This document shows positions 40,129-48,385 of a stretch of 64,000 bases of DNA, piece after piece. The DNA is taken from assembly GCF_009763805.1 (NCBI RefSeq), contig NZ_CP046803.1:992001-1056000 (forward strand), written 5' to 3'. Origin of the DNA: Vibrio cidicii (GTDB taxonomy: Bacteria; Pseudomonadota; Gammaproteobacteria; Enterobacterales; Vibrionaceae). The notes beneath the pieces were generated by a model. That model saw only the letters and a list, made by a program, of their open reading frames with translations, did not search any database and was not told the origin of the DNA. A program made the translations under genes and the position numbers. Each line of letters starts with the position of its first letter. Within the stretch, counting starts at the first letter, position 1.

Positions 40129-41323
40129 ATGGCTCATTCTGCATTTGGTTTTCAATCTATCTCTTCTCCTGCGCTGTCCAATGACGACATCGCGCTGATC
40201 GAATCTTCCGTTGAACAATTTGGCGCGCCGCTGTTGCTGCTTGATTGCGATATTATTCGTCAGCAGTACCGTGCACTGAAAAATGCCTTACCCGGCGTGA
40301 CGTTACACTACGCGCTCAAGCCACTGCCGCACCCTGTTGTGGTCAGAAACGCTGTTGGCGGAAGGCGCCAGTTTTGATCTGGCAACCAGCGGAGAAGTCG
40401 ATCTCGTTGCGCAAGAAGGCGTACCGGCCGAGCAGACCATCCACACCCATCCGATCAAGCGTGATGCGGATATCCGCGATGCGCTGGCGTATGGCTGTAA
40501 TGTGTTTGTGGTCGACAACCTCAATGAGCTGGCGAAGTTCAAAGCGTACAGCGAAGAGGTGGAATTGTTGGTGCGTTTGAGCTTTCGCAACTCAGAAGCG
40601 TTTGCTGATTTATCGAAAAAATTCGGCTGTTCACCAGAGCAAGCACTGACCATCATTGAAACCGCTCAAGCGTGGAGTATTCGCATTAAAGGCTTGTCGT
40701 TCCATGTTGGTTCACAAACCACCAATCCGCATAAATATGTAGAAGCGATCCACACCTGCCATCGTGTGATGCAGCAAGTGGTGGAAATGGGCCTACCAGC
40801 ACTGAGCACGCTCGATATCGGTGGCGGTTTCCCAGTCAACTACACTCAGCAAGTGATGCCGATTGATGAGTTTTGTGCGCCGATTAACCAAGCGTTAAAT
40901 GAACTGCCTGATACGGTGCATGTGCTGGCTGAACCCGGACGCTTTATCTGCGCGCCAGCGGTAACTAGCGTTGCTTCGGTGATGGGGCAAGCCGAGCGTG
41001 AAGGACAGATCTGGTATTACCTAGACGACGGTATCTACGGTTCGTTCAGTGGTTTGATGTTCGATGATGCCAAATACCCATTGGTGACTATCAAACAAGG
41101 CGGTGAGCTATTGCCAAGCGTGTTGTCTGGCCCAACTTGTGACAGTGTGGACGTGATTGCGGAAAACATCATGCTGCCAAAACTGGAAAACGGCGATTTG
41201 GTGATTGGCCGTACCATGGGCGCGTACACCAGCGCGACGGCCACGGACTTTAACTTTTTCAAACGTGCGCAGACCATCGCGCTGAATGAACAAGTGGAAA
41301 ACAGCGAACGTTTGATTGGCTGA
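40129..41323 (+). CDS. PLP-dependent ornithine/lysine decarboxylase, fold type III (frameshifted in this sequence)
   Basis: 397 aa from ATG 40129 (GGAGG at 40118-40122) after removing one A from AAA at 40357-40359; the join then reads PHPVVVRTLLAEGASFDLATSGE. The alanine-racemase-fold barrel holds the PLP lysine in LHYALKPLPHP; ligands lie in HVGSQTTNP, GGGFPVNY and AEPGRFI. The C-terminal GPTCDSVDVI carries the catalytic Cys and specificity Asp of eukaryote-type ODC and of Vibrio vulnificus lysine/ornithine decarboxylase. It makes putrescine or cadaverine. Specificity cannot be read with certainty. Own terminator downstream. Confidence 0.9.
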
Positions 41324-41350
41324 TAACCCACCTGATGACCGCAAAAACAA

Positions 41351-41378
41351 AAAACGCTCACATTGCTGTGGGCGTTTT
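41351..41378. terminator. Terminator after the decarboxylase gene
   Basis: AAAACGCTCACA (41351-41362) with TGTGGGCGTTTT (41367-41378), one mismatch, between convergent genes. Confidence 0.85.
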
Positions 41379-41430
41379 GCTTTTGTGCCACAAGTGGTGA
41401 ATTCCAGTGGCACTTTCGCTTGTTGTCGGC

Positions 41431-42748
41431 TTAGAGCTTTTGGTTGAACTGACTGACCGATTCGATGACTTGTTCCGCGCCAGATTTGATCTCTTCCATC
41501 AATTGCCCAGCTTGATTGGATAATTGCAACGTGTCGCCAGCCTGCACTTGGCAGTCCGCGATAAGCTCAACCGCTTTGGTGGTTCTTTGTAAATTCTCCG
41601 ACACCACATCGGCTATCTCTTTGGTGGTTTGGTTGGTTCTCGATGCCAGTTTGCGCACTTCGTCCGCTACCACGGCAAATCCACGGCCCTGTTTCGCCCG
41701 CTCGCGCCGCTTCAATCGCCGCGTTTAGTGCCAGCAAGTTGGTTTGGTCGGCAATGGCGCTAATATCGCCTACGAGGTCATCAATTTTCTGTGAGTCGTC
41801 TTTCAGTTTTTCTATGTCTTGCGTGGCACGCTGCATCTGCTCGACTAGGCTCTCCATCTTGTCGATCATGCTTCTGACCACTTCTTGACCTTGCGATGTC
41901 TGCTTTCCAGTCTCTTCCGAGATGCTGTAAGCCAAATGTGCGGCTTCGGCAACAACCTGTTCTTGATTCACTTGATCGGTGATCACCGTGGCAAACTTGA
42001 CGACTTTATACAGTTCCCCGAAGTCATCATGGATGGGGTTGTAGGAGGCTTCGAGCCACACGGTACGTCCGTAGTTATCGATACGCTGAAAGCGGTCTGA
42101 AATGAACTGACCTGCTGCCAGCTTTTTCCAAAATTCTATGTAAGCGGAAGAATTCGCTTCTTCGCTATGACAAAAAATGCGGTGATGTTTCCCGGCGATT
42201 TGTTCATTGTTGCTAAATCCCATGCCGCGCAAGAAATTCTCATTGGCGCGGATAATTGTGCCATCAAGGTTAAATTCAATTACAGCGGTAGAGCGATTGA
42301 GCGCTTTGAGCAAATCTTCGTGCTCGCGAGATTTACTGATGGTACGGGTTAGCTCAGTGGCAAAAACGACGAAGCTTTGGACTTTGCCCTTAATATCTAT
42401 CACAGGTTGAATAATCGCTCTGAGCCAGGCTTCTTGGTGATTACCTTTCTCAATCTGCAAGGCGCCATTCCAATGTTCACGCTTCTCAATGGCACTTTTC
42501 ATCCGCGTATAATGTGGGGTAGCTCTAGCATGTTTGGGGACGAGGTTAGTGAGGTATTGGTCAGAGATATTAGCGAGCTTAATGCCCAGTTCTTGCTCAA
42601 AATTTGCGTTGATGTCAATGACCTTCCCTTGTGGGTCAAGCGTCACGCGCAACATGTCATTGTTGAGGCTCTCATTTGTCTGTTCAAGCGAATACAATCT
42701 TTCTTTTAGTTGTTGGTTTTCTCTTTGCTGAGATTTATTAAAAAACAT
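41431..42748 (-). CDS. Cytoplasmic methyl-accepting chemotaxis protein with two PAS domains (frameshifted in this sequence)
   Basis: 438 aa once one T is removed from TTT at 41692-41694; the join then reads [23 protein letters not shown], the invariant MCP hairpin tip. A coiled-coil start (residues about 5-35) is followed by PAS 1 (DPQGKVIDINANFEQELG) and PAS 2 (LDGTIIRANENFLRGMGFSN), both with the PAC-type segment, then a short MCP signalling domain. No membrane segments, so it senses an internal signal, possibly redox or energy via a PAS cofactor. Stand-alone gene. Confidence 0.88.
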
Positions 42749-43085
42749 GTCGGTTTACCTTGGGCGAAGGACAGTATTAAGGATTATAGCTTTTGTCACA
42801 ATTGCTTACATCGTGGTTTAGCACATTCTTAAACAACATGTTAAACAACGAAGTATCAACCAGTCGCGCGGCGGTTTCTATCATATTGAACTAGAGGGAG
42901 TTTTCCCTTCCGGCAAAATGAGCGGTAAAGCTTGATGCGAATGAGCTGAAAGAAAAAACGCCCCACAGTGTGAAGCCGACTGACGATCTCGCGATGTCTC
43001 TTCGGTCAGCGATGACGCTTGCCCTTCTCGCTAGGCGAGCTAGGCTTGGCTAGTTATACTGCCCACTCTCTTTTTTTCTGAGCCG
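42749..43085. other. Intergenic region between the chemotaxis receptor and AraC genes
   Basis: 337 bases, divergent promoters. It contains short inverted repeats such as CTGAC (42980-42984) with GTCAG (43015-43019). I see no known RNA family or operator that I can name. Confidence 0.4.
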
Positions 43086-43802
43086 ATGTTGATGAAAGAC
43101 AGCCTGAGTATTCGTGCCTACACCAAGCAATTGCAAAGCCATGCACACGATGACTATCACCAGTTGGTGCTGCCAGTGCAGGGCAGTATCGATATCGAAA
43201 TGGCCAGTTTTTGCGGTAAGGTGAGTGTCGGGGAGTGTGTAGTGATTGCCTCTGGTACATCGCATGCGTTTAAAGCCGATGAGCTAGCGAGGTTCATTGT
43301 CGCTGACTTAAGTGAGCTACCTGCTTCGCTGACCCAGCAAGAATGGCTGGTGTTTCAGCTTACGCCGCCTATGTTAAGTTTTTTGCATTTCATCGAAAAG
43401 CAGCTTGAGTTTCAGGTAGATAGCGGCATTGAAAGCTCGATACTCAGCGTGTTTAACCTGCTTTTGCAACAGCAAAACGGCAGCAAACAGATCGAGCCGA
43501 GAATACGGGCGGTGCAGCGACATATTGCGGAAAACCTCGATCAACCGCTCTCGATTGATCGGCTTGCGGCGGTGGCCTGTTTAAGCCCAACTCAGTTTAA
43601 AAAGCGTTTTAAACAAAACCTTTCTTGCAGTGTGTTGCAGTATGTTACTGAGCGACGGATGGAAAAAGCCAAAGCGCTGCTTACCCATACAGATTTGCCT
43701 GTTCAATTGATTGCGCAGCAGGTTGGCTACAGCGATCTTTCCGCCTTCAGCCGCCGTTTTTCGCTCCACTTTGGCCTATCTCCCCGCGAGTGTGCTCGCT
43801 AG
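43086..43802 (+). CDS. AraC-family transcriptional regulator
   Basis: 238 aa. The N-terminal about 110 residues form a cupin sensor (HDDYHQLVLPVQGSIDIEM). The C-terminal double HTH of AraC/XylS type reads IAENLDQPLSIDRLAAVACLS and LIAQQVGYSDLSAFSRRFSLHFG, ending SPRECAR. The effector is unknown. Its stop overlaps the stop of the convergent thioesterase gene in CTAG (43799-43802). Confidence 0.88.
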   Translation: MLMKDSLSIRAYTKQLQSHAHDDYHQLVLPVQGSIDIEMASFCGKVSVGECVVIASGTSHAFKADELARFIVADLSELPASLTQQEWLVFQLTPPMLSFLHFIEKQLEFQVDSGIESSILSVFNLLLQQQNGSKQIEPRIRAVQRHIAENLDQPLSIDRLAAVACLSPTQFKKRFKQNLSCSVLQYVTERRMEKAKALLTHTDLPVQLIAQQVGYSDLSAFSRRFSLHFGLSPRECAR

Positions 43803-44212
43803 TTTTGCGGCTTTGGCACAATAAATTTGCCACTTGCGCTCACATGAACCTTTCCCTGAACAGACAGCTCGGCAGAAAGCTGATATATGCCCCGTTTCTG
43901 CGTATCGCAACGGGCGAAAATCATCACCTGATCGCCAATTTCAATCGGTTCATGGTAACGAACGTCGAGCCTTGCCGTCAGCGCTGGAATATTTTGCAAC
44001 AGCAAACAGTGTGTCATTGCGCCATCGAGCAAGGCACTGGCGATACCACCATGGAGCAGATTTTGATAGCCCATATGACGAACCTGCGGAGTAAACTGCG
44101 CAAAGACGAGGTTTTCTTCACTCAATTGGTATTCCACTCCAAGGCTGTACGGGTTTTGTTGTTCGCTGGCGCAGACAGCACAGCTTTTGTGCAGGGTGAG
44201 AGCGTGATTCAT
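43799..44212 (-). CDS. PaaI-type hotdog thioesterase
   Basis: 137 aa from ATG 44212; the frame is open to 44257, but the hotdog fold starts after MNHALTLHKSC. Core motif HMGYQNLLHGGIASALLDGAMTH, where LHGG is the 4HBT/PaaI active-site loop. An N-terminal pair of cysteines (CAVCASEQQNPYSLG) is typical of a subgroup. It probably hydrolyses an acyl-CoA; the substrate is not known. No operon partner. Confidence 0.85.
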   Translation of the reverse strand: MNHALTLHKSCAVCASEQQNPYSLGVEYQLSEENLVFAQFTPQVRHMGYQNLLHGGIASALLDGAMTHCLLLQNIPALTARLDVRYHEPIEIGDQVMIFARCDTQKRGIYQLSAELSVQGKVHVSASGKFIVPKPQN

Positions 44213-44271
44213 GGTGATCCCGTTGGTTAGGCAAATTGAGTTAATAGCATATGCCAATAACAGCGGAAGAT

Positions 44272-44300
44272 ACTGGCTGCAATCATTGTTTGCAGCCAGT
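44272..44300. terminator. Hairpin between the thioesterase and dioxygenase genes
   Basis: Perfect 11-bp stem ACTGGCTGCAA (44272-44282) with TTGCAGCCAGT (44290-44300), 16 bases past the dioxygenase stop on the minus strand. No T run follows, so termination is less certain. Confidence 0.6.
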
Positions 44301-44316
44301 GGTAGAAGTGCGCTCT

Positions 44317-45141
44317 TTACCCGCCGTGAAACACAAACGATCGCATGGCGATGGAGCCGAGGTCGATGGTTTCGGTCGCAAAGAAGAGCTCATCTTTGCT
44401 GCTGGAAGCGCCCGCGATAGTCAATGCTGGTGCGTAATGTTCCAATGTCGGATTGGCCATGTTCATCAATTGTCCCATCGAACTCACATCGGCAAGCGCG
44501 GCAAAATTGCGCTCATTCAGTCTATCCGCAACAAAGCGATCGAACTCAAGTGCCCAGTCGTGCGCTTTCCCGTCAAAACGCAGCGCACGCAGATTGTGCA
44601 CAATGTTACCGGAACCGAGGATAAGCACACCGCGATCGCGCAGTTCAGACAAGGTCTGACCGATACGCAAATGCCAGTCCATCGTTTGAGTGATGTCGAC
44701 AGAAAGCTGGAACACTGGCACATCGGCGGCAGGGAACAAGGCATCTAAGAGTGCCCACGCGCCATGATCTAACCCCCAAGTATCATCGGCTTCTACTTGA
44801 TACGGCGAGAGCAATGTTGCTACTTCGCCTGCCAGTTGCGGATGCCCATTGGCTGGATATTGCTTGGCGTACAGCTCGTCTGGAAAGCCGTAGAAATCAT
44901 GAATGGTGCGAGGCTTGGCAGACACATCAACCAATGTGGTGCCGCGTGTCATCCAGTGTGCTGAAATGACCAAAATGGCTTGTGGCCGAGGCAGCGACCG
45001 GCCAAGCTCTGCCCAACTGCGGCTAAAAGGGTTATCTTCTATCACATTCATTGGCGAACCATGCCCGAGGAAGACGAGTGGCATTCTCGGTGATTTTTTC
45101 AGGCTGTGTTTGAGTTTTTCTAGTGAAGATGCAAGGCTCAT
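44317..45141 (-). CDS. ygiD: LigB-family extradiol dioxygenase, YgiD-like (4,5-DOPA dioxygenase)
   Basis: 274 aa from ATG 45141 (GGAAAG upstream); the frame is open to 45240 without similarity. Zinc/iron ligand regions: VFLGHGSPMN near the start, SAHWMTRG, GLDHGAWALL and GSGNIVHNLRAL, which are diagnostic for YgiD-type LigB homologues. These enzymes open catechol rings; DOPA is the substrate shown for relatives. Divergent from a LysR gene at 45265, which probably regulates it. Confidence 0.88.
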   Translation of the reverse strand: MSLASSLEKLKHSLKKSPRMPLVFLGHGSPMNVIEDNPFSRSWAELGRSLPRPQAILVISAHWMTRGTTLVDVSAKPRTIHDFYGFPDELYAKQYPANGHPQLAGEVATLLSPYQVEADDTWGLDHGAWALLDALFPAADVPVFQLSVDITQTMDWHLRIGQTLSELRDRGVLILGSGNIVHNLRALRFDGKAHDWALEFDRFVADRLNERNFAALADVSSMGQLMNMANPTLEHYAPALTIAGASSSKDELFFATETIDLGSIAMRSFVFHGG

Positions 45142-45264
45142 ACTCTTTCCTATTCGGTCATGCTTTTGTCGTCGATATAGAGAGTATCCGTCTCGCTGCT
45201 TTTCCACGCAATGGCGATTATGTAGAATAACAATCTTCAAAATGTTCTTAATTGGCGTGGCAAA

Positions 45265-46155
45265 ATGGACTTAATCGATGGACTAAAAGCGTTTGTGGCA
45301 ACGGCGCAAACGGGCTCATTTACTGAGGCGGCAGAGCGTTTGGGGGTTTCCAATCGCATTACCTCAAAATATGTCGCTCAGTTGGAAGAGCGCATGGGGG
45401 CTAGGCTGTTGCAACGCACCACGCGCAAAGTGGGCTTAACGCCAATCGGGCAGGAGTTATTGACGCGTGCACCTGCTTTGCTCGACGAGCTGGACGATCT
45501 GCTCGGAAGCGTGTCTGAAGCCTCACAGGGGTTAACTGGGCAGCTGCGAATGTCTGCGCCCGTCACCTTTGGCGAGATTTACATCACGGGCCTTATCAGC
45601 CGTTTTACGGCGCTGCATCCGGGAATTTGTGTTGATTTGCGCCTAACCGATTCATACGTTGATCTGGCGGCCGATGGTTTTGACCTCGCTTTTCGCATCG
45701 GAGAGCCAGAAGTGAACACTCTCAAAGCGCGCAAACTGGGTGAAATCAACAGCTGCTTGGTTGCTTCACCTCACTACTTGGCGAATTACGGCACGCCGCT
45801 AGTGCCGGAAGATCTGAAATCGCATTTGTGTATCGTCGATACCAACCGACGTGATCACAGCAAGTGGACGTTTTATCGTGGGGAAACCCCGGTTACCTTT
45901 ACGCCGCAACGCCATTTGCTGGTGAATAGCGCGCGGATCGCCAGAGATTGGGCGATGGATGGACGCGGAATCGCATTATGCCCAGATTTTGTATTGCATG
46001 ATGCGCTACACCAAGGTCGGCTAGTTGAGCTGCTGGGTAATTATACGATGAAAACCCATCCCATCAGCGTGGTGTACCTCGCGGGGAATGTTGTGCCGAG
46101 AAAAGTACGCGCTTTGATTGATTTTGCCGTTGATGATTTTCAGCAAGTGAGATGA
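45265..46155 (+). CDS. LysR-family transcriptional regulator
   Basis: 296 aa. N-terminal winged helix (FVATAQTGSFTEAAERLGVSNRITSKYVAQLEERMG split as usual at the recognition helix), then a LysR substrate-binding domain (GQLRMSAPVTFGEIYI ... DLAFRIGEP). It is in the CrgA-like group. It faces the YgiD-type gene across 123 bases, so control of that gene is likely. scrK follows 102 bases downstream but has its own ScrR-type operator. Confidence 0.9.
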   Translation: MDLIDGLKAFVATAQTGSFTEAAERLGVSNRITSKYVAQLEERMGARLLQRTTRKVGLTPIGQELLTRAPALLDELDDLLGSVSEASQGLTGQLRMSAPVTFGEIYITGLISRFTALHPGICVDLRLTDSYVDLAADGFDLAFRIGEPEVNTLKARKLGEINSCLVASPHYLANYGTPLVPEDLKSHLCIVDTNRRDHSKWTFYRGETPVTFTPQRHLLVNSARIARDWAMDGRGIALCPDFVLHDALHQGRLVELLGNYTMKTHPISVVYLAGNVVPRKVRALIDFAVDDFQQVR

Positions 46156-46170
46156 AGGTTAAATTTTTTA

Positions 46171-46182
46171 GGGAACGTTACC
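46171..46182. promoter_or_regulatory. ScrR-type operator before scrK
   Basis: GGGAACGTTACC, one of four related palindromes (GGGAACGTTCCC type) in the sucrose region, 76 bases before the scrK start. Confidence 0.7.
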
Positions 46183-46257
46183 GAAACTGACCGTTAAAGG
46201 CTTGAGTGGTGCTGTAAATCTTCTTACACTGAAACAAATCATGTTTGGAGAATTGAG

Positions 46258-47178
46258 ATGAGCAGAGTATGGGTAACGGGCGATGCGGTGGTCGATTTGA
46301 TCCCCGATGGTGAAACGCACTACCTTAAATGTCCGGGTGGCGCGCCTGCCAATGTTGCGGTGGCGATTGCTCGCCTAGGTGGAGATAGCGCGTTTTTTGG
46401 TCGAGTCGGGAACGATCCCTTTGGGCGTTTTATGCAGCAAACACTTAGCCATGAAGCGGTGGATTGCCAGCATTTAGCCCTAGATAGCGAAAAACGCACC
46501 TCAACGGTGGTGGTCGATTTGGACGACCACGGTGAGCGTAGTTTCACATTTATGGTCAAGCCAAGTGCGGATCAATTTCTCCAACCTACTGATATACCGA
46601 GATTTAAATCGCGAGAGTGGCTGCATGTTTGCTCAATTGCCTTGGCCAACGAGCCAAGCCGCAGCAGCACGTTTGAAGCGATCGCGCGGATGAAACAGGC
46701 AGGCGGTTTTGTCAGTTTTGACCCAAACTTGCGCGAAGAAGTTTGGGCGAAACCACAGGAGCTGATCGAGGTGGTGATGCGTGCGGTTGCGCTGGCGGAT
46801 GTGGTGAAGTTCTCCGAAGAAGAACTGATGCTCCTCACTCAAACGGCCTCGATTGAAGAAGGTTTGGCGGTATTGCAAAGCTATGTACTGCCGCTGGTGG
46901 TGATCACCCAAGGTGCCAAGGGGGCTTTAGTGGTGGCGGGCAAAACGCAAACGTTGGTGAGCGGAAAAGTGGTGAAGCCGATTGATACGACCGGAGCGGG
47001 CGATGCGTTTGTTGGCGGCTTACTTTACCAACTGTCTGTCGCGCAAGATTGGCGCTCGGCAGAGGCCATCGGTCAGGCTATTACTTGGGCGCACGGCTGT
47101 GGCGCGCTTGCTACGACGCAGAAAGGCGCGATGACGGCACTGCCCAATCAAGCGGCGCTTATGGCCTTTCTTGCTTGA
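46258..47178 (+). CDS. scrK: Fructokinase (PfkB family)
   Basis: 306 aa, TGGAG before the ATG. PfkB motifs: N-terminal KCPGGAPANVAVAIARLGG and C-terminal DTTGAGDAFVGGLL (catalytic Asp, ATP site). It phosphorylates the fructose released when ScrB cleaves sucrose 6-phosphate. Within the scr regulon, next to the EAL gene, scrB, scrR and scrA. Ends with its own terminator. Sugar specificity rests on context. Confidence 0.92.
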   Translation: MSRVWVTGDAVVDLIPDGETHYLKCPGGAPANVAVAIARLGGDSAFFGRVGNDPFGRFMQQTLSHEAVDCQHLALDSEKRTSTVVVDLDDHGERSFTFMVKPSADQFLQPTDIPRFKSREWLHVCSIALANEPSRSSTFEAIARMKQAGGFVSFDPNLREEVWAKPQELIEVVMRAVALADVVKFSEEELMLLTQTASIEEGLAVLQSYVLPLVVITQGAKGALVVAGKTQTLVSGKVVKPIDTTGAGDAFVGGLLYQLSVAQDWRSAEAIGQAITWAHGCGALATTQKGAMTALPNQAALMAFLA

Positions 47179-47200
47179 TGGTGCGAGTGAATTTGTTTTG

Positions 47201-47225
47201 GGCGAGCTGCGAGCTCGCCTTTTTT
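47201..47225 (+). terminator. Terminator after scrK
   Basis: GGCGAGCT (47201-47208) with AGCTCGCC (47212-47219), three-base loop, then TTTTTT. Confidence 0.9.
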
Positions 47226-47304
47226 CTGTTGTCGTTTTTTTATCTGCCTAGATCACAAAACCGATTCAGATCGTGAATCAGATTAAAGTTTTCTATTAAA
47301 TTTC

Positions 47305-47316
47305 GGGATCGTTCCC
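47305..47316. promoter_or_regulatory. ScrR-type operator before the EAL gene
   Basis: GGGATCGTTCCC, close to a perfect palindrome and matching the boxes before scrK, scrB and scrA. It lies past the scrK terminator, 249 bases before the EAL start, so it belongs to that promoter. Confidence 0.6.
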
Positions 47317-47564
47317 TAAGGTTGCAGTATAGTCTAGCTACACAAGATAACGCAGGCATGCTTGCTACCTAACTAGGTTGGCTGTGATGTTGAAAAGAGC
47401 ACACAACAGCGTGTTAGCGAAAGATACTGCAACTTGTCATATTGCGAATTGGTTTATCGGGGAGCGTTTGCCACTTTTCCCATGCGTAAACTGCCAGCTT
47501 GCCTAGTTGCGCTCAACTCAATAGCCAGCTAGTCTTTAGAGTAAATCTCTAATAAGGCTAGGAT

Positions 47565-48329
47565 ATGGCAGAAGAATTGATGCAAGGCGAGCGAATAACC
47601 TGCCGAAATTGTGCTGATAAAAATCAGCTGGGTTTCGATTTCTCGATGGCGTTTCAACCCATCATTAACTGCCACACGCAAACTGTTTTTGGTTACGAAG
47701 CTTTGGTTAGAGGGCTGAAGAACGAACCTGCTTTTTCTATCATTTCTCGTATTACCGACGAAAATCGTTATCTGTTTGATCAGTTGTGCCGCGTCAAAGC
47801 CATTTCGTTGGCGGCGAAGCTAGGCATAGAATCGATGCTGAGCATTAACTTTCTTCCCAATGCGGTTTACCAACCTGAACGTTGCATTCGCACCACGCTG
47901 GAAGCGGCGAAAAAGTATGACTTCCCGACAGAAAGCATCATGTTTGAGTTTACCGAAGTCGAAAAAATAGAAGACAGCCAGCACGTTGAACGCATCGTTT
48001 CTTATTACCAATCGTTAGGCTTTAAAACTGCGATCGACGATTTTGGCTCGGGTTATTCTGGTTTGAGTCTGCTGGCGGATTTTCAAACCAACATTGTCAA
48101 ACTGGACATGGGTTTGATTCGGGATATTGACCGCGATACAACGCGTCAATCCATCGTCACGCACTGTTTGGCGATGTTTCGCGATCTTAATATCAACCCG
48201 CTTGCAGAGGGAGTGGAGAGTGAGGGTGAATATCGCTGGCTAAAAGAGGCTGGGGTGGTGTTGATGCAAGGTTATCTTTTTGCCAAGCCCGGTTTTGAGA
48301 GTTTGCCGCCAGTGAATTTTATTAACTGA
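47565..48329 (+). CDS. EAL-domain c-di-GMP phosphodiesterase
   Basis: 254 aa, a nearly stand-alone EAL domain. Motifs for activity are kept: YEALVRG (EAL), SINFLPNAV, FEFTEVE, AIDDFGSGYSGLSLL (loop 6) and LAEGVESEGE. An N-terminal CRNC pair precedes AFQPI. It should hydrolyse c-di-GMP to pGpG, favouring motility over biofilm. Its place inside the sucrose regulon with a ScrR-type box upstream suggests sucrose control. Convergent with scrB over a shared terminator. Confidence 0.9.
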   Translation: MAEELMQGERITCRNCADKNQLGFDFSMAFQPIINCHTQTVFGYEALVRGLKNEPAFSIISRITDENRYLFDQLCRVKAISLAAKLGIESMLSINFLPNAVYQPERCIRTTLEAAKKYDFPTESIMFEFTEVEKIEDSQHVERIVSYYQSLGFKTAIDDFGSGYSGLSLLADFQTNIVKLDMGLIRDIDRDTTRQSIVTHCLAMFRDLNINPLAEGVESEGEYRWLKEAGVVLMQGYLFAKPGFESLPPVNFIN

Positions 48330-48350
48330 GTGGTAAAACAGAGGAGAAAG

Positions 48351-48380
48351 AAAAACCACCGTTGGCATGCGGTGGTTTTT
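48351..48380. terminator. Bidirectional terminator between the EAL gene and scrB
   Basis: AAAAACCACCG (48351-48361) with CGGTGGTTTTT (48370-48380); serves both convergent genes. Confidence 0.92.
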
Positions 48381-48385
48381 TGGTT

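Larger units (their letters stand above)
47179..47564 (+). other. Intergenic region between scrK and the EAL gene
   Basis: 386 bases. It holds the scrK terminator (47201-47225) and a ScrR-type palindrome (47305-47316). Downstream of the palindrome about 250 bases of leader precede the EAL gene with no gene or RNA family that I recognise. Confidence 0.5.
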
